64,000 bases of DNA, taken from positions 497,501 through 561,500 of the forward strand of contig NC_008255.1 in NCBI RefSeq assembly GCF_000014145.1, given 5' to 3'. The stretch is from Cytophaga hutchinsonii ATCC 33406. GTDB taxonomy: Bacteria > Bacteroidota > Bacteroidia > Cytophagales > Cytophagaceae. The translations under genes were made by a program, and so were the position numbers. Shown piece after piece: positions 58,881-64,000 of this stretch. The notes beneath the pieces were generated by a model that searched no databases, was not told where the DNA came from, and saw only the letters and a list, made by a program, of their open reading frames with translations. How positions within the stretch are numbered: the stretch's first letter is position 1; each line of letters starts with the position of its first letter.

Positions 58881-59700
58881 TTGATTTATCTACTGCCGCG
58901 TTTCATTACCGTTACATTTATGTGGCGGATTACAAAACAAAGAAATTCCAGTAATTATAAGGGCTTTTACTATGAACTTTTTTCATTTTCGGCGGCAAAA
59001 CCCAAACGGTTCGCCGCCGCGAAAGCGGAGTCTTTCATTATCCGTTGGCTAAAGCCAAACGGTAATGAAGCGGAGTCTTACGTTGTTTTAATTCCGACTG
59101 AAATTAAAACAACGTATCATAATTATTGTTTAATAGATTGATTTATCTACTGCCGCGTTTCATTTGTGTGTCAGATTACAAAACAAAGAAATTCCAGTAA
59201 TTATAAGGGCTTTTACTATGAACTTTTTTCATTTTCGGTGGCAAAACCCAAACGGTTTGCCGCGGCGAAAGCGGAGTCTTCCATTATCCGTTGGCTAAAG
59301 CCAAACGGTAATGAAGCGGAGTCTTACGTTGTTTTAATTCCGACTGAAATTAAAACAACGTATCATAATTATATGTTTAATAGATTGATTTATCTACTGC
59401 CGCGTTTCATTACCGTTACATTATGTGGCGGATTACAAAACAAAGAAATTCCAGTAATTATAAGGGCTTTTACTATGAACTTTTTTCATTTTCGGCGGCA
59501 AAACCCAAACGGTTTGCCGCGGCGAAAGCGGAGTCTTCCATTATCCGTTGGCTAAAGCCAAACGGTAATGAAGCGGAGTCTTACGTTGTTTTAATTCCGA
59601 CTGAAATTAAAACAACGTATCATAATTATATGTTTAATAGATAGATTTATCTACTGCCGCGTTTCATTACCGTTACATTATGTGGCGGATTACAAAACAA
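58881..59700. repeat. Tandem array: three ~250-bp repeats plus a 59-bp partial copy
   Basis: Units start at 58881, 59138 and 59385 (spacing 257, 247 and 257 bp) with TTGATTTATCTACTGCCGCG; a partial unit covers 59642-59700. Copy 2 is ~10 bp shorter because of a change after GCGTTTCAT. Each unit carries a 15-bp perfect inverted repeat (in copy 1: 59079-59093 with 59102-59116), plus GC-rich and GTTTGGC/GCCAAAC hairpins. Open frames of 70-130 codons cross the units in all copies, but they only follow the repeat and lack any start signal, so I do not call genes. The array fills the 940 bp between the MORN-like gene and htpG. Confidence 0.88.
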
Positions 59701-59733
59701 TAAAGCCCGGAAGGTATCACCATCCGGGCTTTA
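59701..59733 (-). terminator. Terminator of htpG
   Basis: A perfect 11-bp stem (59701-59711 with 59723-59733) with an 11-nt loop lies 26 bp beyond the htpG stop. Confidence 0.88.
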
Positions 59734-59759
59734 TACGTATAAATTAAATGATCTCTGAT

Positions 59760-61574
59760 TTATTTCACCAGTGCATTCATGTTCCGCTCAATAAAGGCGC
59801 TTAGTTCAGCACCTTGTAATAAACCTTGTGAAAGTAAACCCAATTGGTAGGTTTGTTTGATCAGTTGCTCGCCTTCTGCTTCAGGAGCCGCGATGGCTTT
59901 TGCTATGAGCGGGTGGTTTGTATTCACTACAACTTCGTGTGTTAATTCAAAACCGCCAAACATACTTTGTCCGGATGTAGCTGCCATGTCTTTCATTCGG
60001 CGCATGAATTCTGAGATAACAATGGTTACAGGCATATCGTCGGTAGCCAGATGTTCAAGTTTGATAATTACCTTCCCATTATTCACTACTTTTTTGAACA
60101 GTTCTTCCGCCTGCGTTTCCTGCTCTTTTGTTAAGAGACTCAATTTCGGCTCGTCTTTTTCAATCAGTTTATCAACGCTTTCAGAATCAATACGCTTGAA
60201 TTGTACTTTTTCTAATTTACTCTCCAGCTGACCAAGGAAGTGCGAGTCAATAACCGAATCCAGCAACAATACGTCATATTGCTTTTTCTTCGCCGCCTGA
60301 ATGAAAATGTCCTGCGCTACAGCATTGTTACTGTATAAATACACAAGCTTATCATTTTTATCCGTTTGTATGGGTTTAATTTTCTGTTCGTATTCTTCAA
60401 TAGTAGACAATGCATTGTCGGTGTTTTTCAGTAAACAGAAATTTTTAGCCTTATCATAAAATTTCTCTTCACTGATCATGCCGTATTTTACAAACATGCC
60501 GATATCATCCCATTTTGCCTCAAAGCCCGCACGGTCATTATTAAACAGTTCGTTCAGTTTATCCGCTACTTTTTTAGTAATGTGGCTATTAATTTTTTTA
60601 ACATTGCCATCCGCCTGCAGGAAGCTTCGCGACACGTTTAACGGAATATCCGGAGAATCAATAACGCCATGCAGCAACATTAAAAACTCGGGTACAATAT
60701 CTTTTACTTCATCGGTAATAAATACCTGGCGGGAGTATAACTGAATTTTATTGCGTTGGAATTCAAAGTCTTTTTTCAGTTTAGGGAAGTACAATACACC
60801 TGTTAAACTGAATGGATAATCCACGTTCAGATGAATCCAGAACAATGGGTCTTCAGACATCGGATATAATTCTTTATAGAAAGCAATATAATCTTCGTCT
60901 TTTAATTCGCTTGGCTGTTTGGTCCAGAGCGGAGAAGGGTTATTAATGATTTCACCTTCAAATTCAATTTCAACAGGAAGAAAGCGGCAGTATTTATCAA
61001 GGATAGAATGAATTCTGCTTGTTTCTAAAAATTCAAGTGAATCTTCTGCGATGTGCAGCGTAATTTCAGAACCACGTTCCGCTTTATCAGAAAGTTTAAT
61101 TTCAAACTCCGTTGAACCGTCGCAGATCCAATGTGCAGCTTTAGAATTTGGCTGGTAGGAAAGGGTATTGATTTCAACATTAGAAGAAACCATAAAGGCC
61201 GAATAGAAACCCAAACCAAAATGGCCAATGATCTGATTGGTATCTGTTTTATCTTTGTATTTTTCTATAAATTCTGTAGCACCGGAAAACGCAATCTGAT
61301 TGATGTATTTTTTAATTTCTTCCGCCGTCATACCGATACCACGATCGGTAATGGTGATCGTGCCTGCTTCTTTATTTACACTGACAGTAACTTTTGTGTC
61401 GCCAAGTTCGCCCGGATATTCGCCAAGAGCAGCCAAACGCTTCAGTTTTTGCGTAGCATCCACTGCATTAGATACTAATTCGCGTAAAAATATCTCATGG
61501 TCAGAGTAAAGGAATTTTTTAATGATAGGGAAAATGTTCTCGGTGTGAATGGAGATATTACCTTTTTCTTGCAT
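59760..61574 (-). CDS. htpG: Chaperone protein HtpG (Hsp90)
   Basis: The product has 604 residues, slightly shorter than the E. coli protein. The GHKL ATPase signatures are FLRELVSNAVDATQKL, ITDRGIGM and GHFGLGFYSAFMVS. The middle domain has LNVSRSFLQ, and the C-terminal dimer domain ends at VK. It is a cytosolic ATP-dependent chaperone. A sequence one base off the -7 consensus (AATCTTTG on the minus strand, near 61600) lies about 25 bp upstream. Confidence 0.97.
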   Translation of the reverse strand: MQEKGNISIHTENIFPIIKKFLYSDHEIFLRELVSNAVDATQKLKRLAALGEYPGELGDTKVTVSVNKEAGTITITDRGIGMTAEEIKKYINQIAFSGATEFIEKYKDKTDTNQIIGHFGLGFYSAFMVSSNVEINTLSYQPNSKAAHWICDGSTEFEIKLSDKAERGSEITLHIAEDSLEFLETSRIHSILDKYCRFLPVEIEFEGEIINNPSPLWTKQPSELKDEDYIAFYKELYPMSEDPLFWIHLNVDYPFSLTGVLYFPKLKKDFEFQRNKIQLYSRQVFITDEVKDIVPEFLMLLHGVIDSPDIPLNVSRSFLQADGNVKKINSHITKKVADKLNELFNNDRAGFEAKWDDIGMFVKYGMISEEKFYDKAKNFCLLKNTDNALSTIEEYEQKIKPIQTDKNDKLVYLYSNNAVAQDIFIQAAKKKQYDVLLLDSVIDSHFLGQLESKLEKVQFKRIDSESVDKLIEKDEPKLSLLTKEQETQAEELFKKVVNNGKVIIKLEHLATDDMPVTIVISEFMRRMKDMAATSGQSMFGGFELTHEVVVNTNHPLIAKAIAAPEAEGEQLIKQTYQLGLLSQGLLQGAELSAFIERNMNALVK

Positions 61575-61736
61575 AGATGTTTAAGTTTTAATGATATGGA
61601 TATGGGATTCAAAGATTGTTCCACAGGTGAAAAAGTGACAACATGACAGGGAGAGTTGCCGGTTGCCAGACACGAGTTAACAGACTGAAGCAATTGCTCA
61701 AATAGGAGTTTTTAAAAAATAACGGAAGTTGAGTAA

Positions 61737-61778
61737 ATAAAAAACGACTATTGGTTTAAGTAAATAGTCGTTTTTTAT
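61737..61778 (-). terminator. Rho-independent terminator
   Basis: A perfect 16-bp stem (61737-61752 with 61763-61778) around a 10-nt loop ends the leftward gene at 61818. Confidence 0.88.
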
Positions 61779-61817
61779 CTGGTAACCAGCAACTGGAATC
61801 TGGTAAACTAATTTACC

Positions 61818-62726
61818 TTATTCGATCACCACTTTTTTACTGAAGTAGTTGCCCTTGTAGTTGTAGGTAACAATATATAATCCGCTGTTAAGCGTTTCTG
61901 CATGCAGTGTTTTTGTGCTTGCAGCTTCCTGAATGTTGTTCGCACCAACCATATCCACTACATGTATATCAGATACATGTTCAGAGAAGCTGATGGTTTT
62001 ATTTGAAGCAAACACATGGATGGGAGACACTGGTGTGTAACTTGTCGCAGCAGTAGCATCATATTCAAATACAAGATTGTCAATAAATGCTACGGTGTTT
62101 TCATCAATTGATCCGTCATTTAAATTACCTACTGTAATTAACATACTTAAATACACGGCATTATTCGGGTCTGTCGGATCGTAGACTAAGTCAATCTCAA
62201 ATTTTTCATACATCGGTTGATTTTCGGAAGCAGTGAATACCCCGTAAAATAAAGGATCTTCTGAGGTGAAATTTGAACCGAATACCTTAATCTGCAATTC
62301 ATCACCAACCGCACCCGCTGTGCATTTATAGTAACCCGTTAGTTTTGAAGGACGGCCGGTAAAAGGAATACCGAATGAAGCAACCGATCCTTCTTCTTCA
62401 AAATACGCTGCTTCCCCAAGCGTTACAAAATTGTAATAGGCTTTATCATCAAAGTATTGAGGACCAAGTTTCAGTGCGTAGCTGCCCGATTGCTTATCTG
62501 TTGTTTTGTACGTAAACGGTAATGCCGGACACTCAATAGCATCTGTTTCATTTTTTGCGTTCAGATAAAAAAAAGCCTGCCCAGTTAAGAAATTGTCCAA
62601 TGAATCCAGTGCTGAACAATATTCCGAAGATGACCAGTTTTCAAAATCACCGTTTGCAATCTGAGTTTGAGAAAAAGAGCTTAATGAAAGTGCTGACAGA
62701 GAAAGATAACATATAATTTTTTTCAT
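61818..62726 (-). CDS. Secreted T9SS protein, tandem paralogue 1
   Basis: The product has 302 residues with a signal peptide ending SSFSQ. The mature N-terminus NGDFENWSS and the Gly/Asn-rich strands point to a jelly-roll fold, like the PCMD or carbohydrate-binding type often found in this phylum. The last ~70 residues (VFASNKTISFSEHVSDIHVV, LNSGLYIVTYNYKGNYFSKK) are a type A T9SS sorting domain. It is the first of three adjacent paralogues (next 62815-63651 and 63708-64000). Each has its own terminator or gap, so they are separate transcripts. Ligand unknown. Confidence 0.85.
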   Translation of the reverse strand: MKKIICYLSLSALSLSSFSQTQIANGDFENWSSSEYCSALDSLDNFLTGQAFFYLNAKNETDAIECPALPFTYKTTDKQSGSYALKLGPQYFDDKAYYNFVTLGEAAYFEEEGSVASFGIPFTGRPSKLTGYYKCTAGAVGDELQIKVFGSNFTSEDPLFYGVFTASENQPMYEKFEIDLVYDPTDPNNAVYLSMLITVGNLNDGSIDENTVAFIDNLVFEYDATAATSYTPVSPIHVFASNKTISFSEHVSDIHVVDMVGANNIQEAASTKTLHAETLNSGLYIVTYNYKGNYFSKKVVIE

Positions 62727-62753
62727 GGAGGTAAATTAAATGGCAGGATAAAA

Positions 62754-62789
62754 AAAAGGATTAATAAGTATAAACTTATTAATCCTTTT
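62754..62789 (-). terminator. Rho-independent terminator
   Basis: A perfect 16-bp stem (62754-62769 with 62774-62789) with a 4-nt loop ends the gene at 62815. Confidence 0.9.
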
Positions 62790-62814
62790 CATTTGATATA
62801 TTATATAGCGAGGA

Positions 62815-63651
62815 TTACTCGATTACTACTTTTTTGCTGAAGTAGTTGCCATTGTAGTTGTATGTAACAATATATAAACCGCTGTTTAGTGAGTTAGCGC
62901 TTACCGTTTTTGTACTCGCAGCTTCCTGTATTTTGTTTGCACCAAGCATATCAACAACATGTACATCAGAAACATTTTCAGAGAAGTTGATTACATTGTT
63001 TGCAGCAAAAACGTTGATTGGAGATTTTGCAGCGTAGTTAACTGCTGATGTTGCAGTATATTCGAATGACAATGCATCAATCAAAGCAGTTGTACTAGCT
63101 GTTGCATACCCATTTGTTGTATTTCCTATTGTAAAACCAATTACTACGTACGTTGGTTCTGACGTATTGTCTGTATAATCCAAGGTGATTTCAAATTTTG
63201 TGTAATCACCTTGTGATGCGGATAAGGTAACTTCACCATACGCAACTTCATCATCATTTTCATCGCCAATGCCTACAAAGATACCTAAGGTATCCGTTCC
63301 GCCTTTTGTGAACATTGTATATCCAACAAGTTTTGTAGGGCGTCCTGTGAAATCAGATTGTAAAAAAACACCATTTCCAAGTGATGCTCCTAAAAACACC
63401 TGAGGTTTAAGTTGTAATGCGTACGTGCCGGAATATTTATTGGTTGCTTTAGTGATTCCGGTAGATGAAGGACAAAAACCGTTTTCTTCGTTAAATAAAT
63501 CTGCAGCGCTTATGTAGCCAGATGGTATTTCAGTACCCTCACAAGAAGCATCTTCCCAGTTTTCAAAGCCACCATTTGGAACTGCAGGTGTTTGTGCAAA
63601 AGACAATAAAGACGTTGCTGCAAGAGCTGCTGAAAGTAAAATTTTTTTCAT
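62815..63651 (-). CDS. Secreted T9SS protein, tandem paralogue 2
   Basis: The product has 278 residues with a signal peptide ending LLSFAQ and mature NGGFENWEDASC. It parallels paralogue 1 in order: GFENW, a KATNKYSGTYALQLKPQ strand pair, FTGRPTKLVGY, YTKFEITLDY, then the type A sorting domain (INVFAANNVINFSENVSDV, ending FSKKVVIE). The sorting domain is almost identical to that of paralogue 3. Export and surface location are likely; the mature domain is probably a ligand-binding jelly roll. Confidence 0.85.
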   Translation of the reverse strand: MKKILLSAALAATSLLSFAQTPAVPNGGFENWEDASCEGTEIPSGYISAADLFNEENGFCPSSTGITKATNKYSGTYALQLKPQVFLGASLGNGVFLQSDFTGRPTKLVGYTMFTKGGTDTLGIFVGIGDENDDEVAYGEVTLSASQGDYTKFEITLDYTDNTSEPTYVVIGFTIGNTTNGYATASTTALIDALSFEYTATSAVNYAAKSPINVFAANNVINFSENVSDVHVVDMLGANKIQEAASTKTVSANSLNSGLYIVTYNYNGNYFSKKVVIE

Positions 63652-63707
63652 ATCTATATTAATTTTATGTTCTTATTTTATTAAAATCAAGTTTAGCAAT
63701 TAACCAA

Positions 63708-64000
63708 TTACTCGATCACTACTTTTTTGCTGAAGTAGTTGCCGTTGTAGTTGTACGTCACAATGTATAGACCACTTGTTAAAGAAGACGTATTCATTGT
63801 TTTTGTACTTGAAGCCTCCTGTATTTTGCTGGCGCCAACCATATCAACAACATGTACATCAGAAACATTTTCAGAGAAGTTGATTGTGTTGTTTGCAGCA
63901 AAAACGTTGATTGGAGATTTTGCAGCGTAGTTAACTGTTGATGTTGGACTGTATTCGAATGACAATGCATCAATTAATGCAACGGTAGAGGATGATGCAA
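63708..64000 (-). CDS. Secreted T9SS protein, tandem paralogue 3, 5' end outside window
   Basis: The frame is open to the right edge, so only about 97 C-terminal residues are seen. They match the end of paralogue 2: LIDALSFEY, INVFAANNTINFSENVSDV, then GLYIVTYNYNGNYFSKK. The type A T9SS sorting domain is complete. The internal ATG (63965) is not a real start. Confidence 0.85.
   Translation of the reverse strand, partial: ASSSTVALIDALSFEYSPTSTVNYAAKSPINVFAANNTINFSENVSDVHVVDMVGASKIQEASSTKTMNTSSLTSGLYIVTYNYNGNYFSKKVVIE

Noticed and set aside
58773-59644. Open frames of 70-130 codons on the plus strand in the tandem repeats
   Set aside because: They follow the repeat unit, share its hairpins, lack a start context and any domain, and the same peptide repeats only because the DNA does.

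Overview
The window looks like chromosomal DNA of a gliding, Cytophaga-like member of the Bacteroidota. The evidence is an AT-rich base composition, at least ten predicted secreted proteins ending in type IX secretion (T9SS) sorting domains (one of them the gliding-associated CHU_C type), promoter boxes of the Bacteroidetes form TAnnTTTG, and a general lack of Shine-Dalgarno sequences. Cytophaga hutchinsonii is my best guess for the organism. That is a recollection of style and was not checked against any database.

Layout. 1-7874: a partial secreted protein, then a 2443-residue secreted protein made of 18 copies of one domain. 8247-16131: a luciferase-like flavin oxidoreductase, a secreted hypothetical, an RCC1-repeat protein (apparently two seven-bladed propellers), a small Asn/Thr/Pro-rich exported protein and an ELWxxDGT-repeat protein. 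16233-21531: small membrane, envelope and hypothetical genes, including a frameshifted relic (16604-16836) of the intact gene at 20415-20666, and a second Asn/Thr/Pro-rich protein. 21730-25914: a 1394-residue delta-60-repeat T9SS protein. 26160-29830: an accessory island with two copies of a REP-associated (Y1, HUH) transposase gene, one wrecked and one nearly intact. Around the better copy lie eight REP-like hairpins in inverted pairs and a second hairpin family. An RsbQ-like hydrolase and a truncated sigma-factor-like gene sit between the two copies.

29940-34463: core genes nrdA, nrdB, rplU and rpmA. 34698-43366: a parallel beta-helix protein, a metzincin-type protease and a leucine-rich-repeat protein (all T9SS cargo), with an overlapping pair for a diacylglycerol-kinase-like enzyme and an App1-like phosphatidate phosphatase between them. 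43398-50491: leftward housekeeping genes (rhomboid protease, polyprenyl synthase, RNase R, a fused OppD-OppF-type ABC ATPase, a hypothetical, lipB). 50527-58819: yraN, manA, a PNPOx-like flavoprotein, a sterol-desaturase-like di-iron enzyme, a family 3 glycosidase lipoprotein, another lipoprotein, pgi and a MORN-like exported protein. 58881-59700: three and a quarter tandem copies of a ~250 bp non-coding repeat. 59760-61574: htpG. 61818-64000: three tandem paralogues of a small T9SS-secreted protein, the last cut by the window edge.

The most unusual system is the REP/RAYT island. Its hairpins come in two stem versions that differ by compensatory changes while the loop is kept. They are arranged as REPIN-like inverted pairs, and the element sequence has supplied or altered the 3' ends of neighbouring genes. 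No T9SS machinery, tRNA, rRNA, CRISPR array or prophage was seen.
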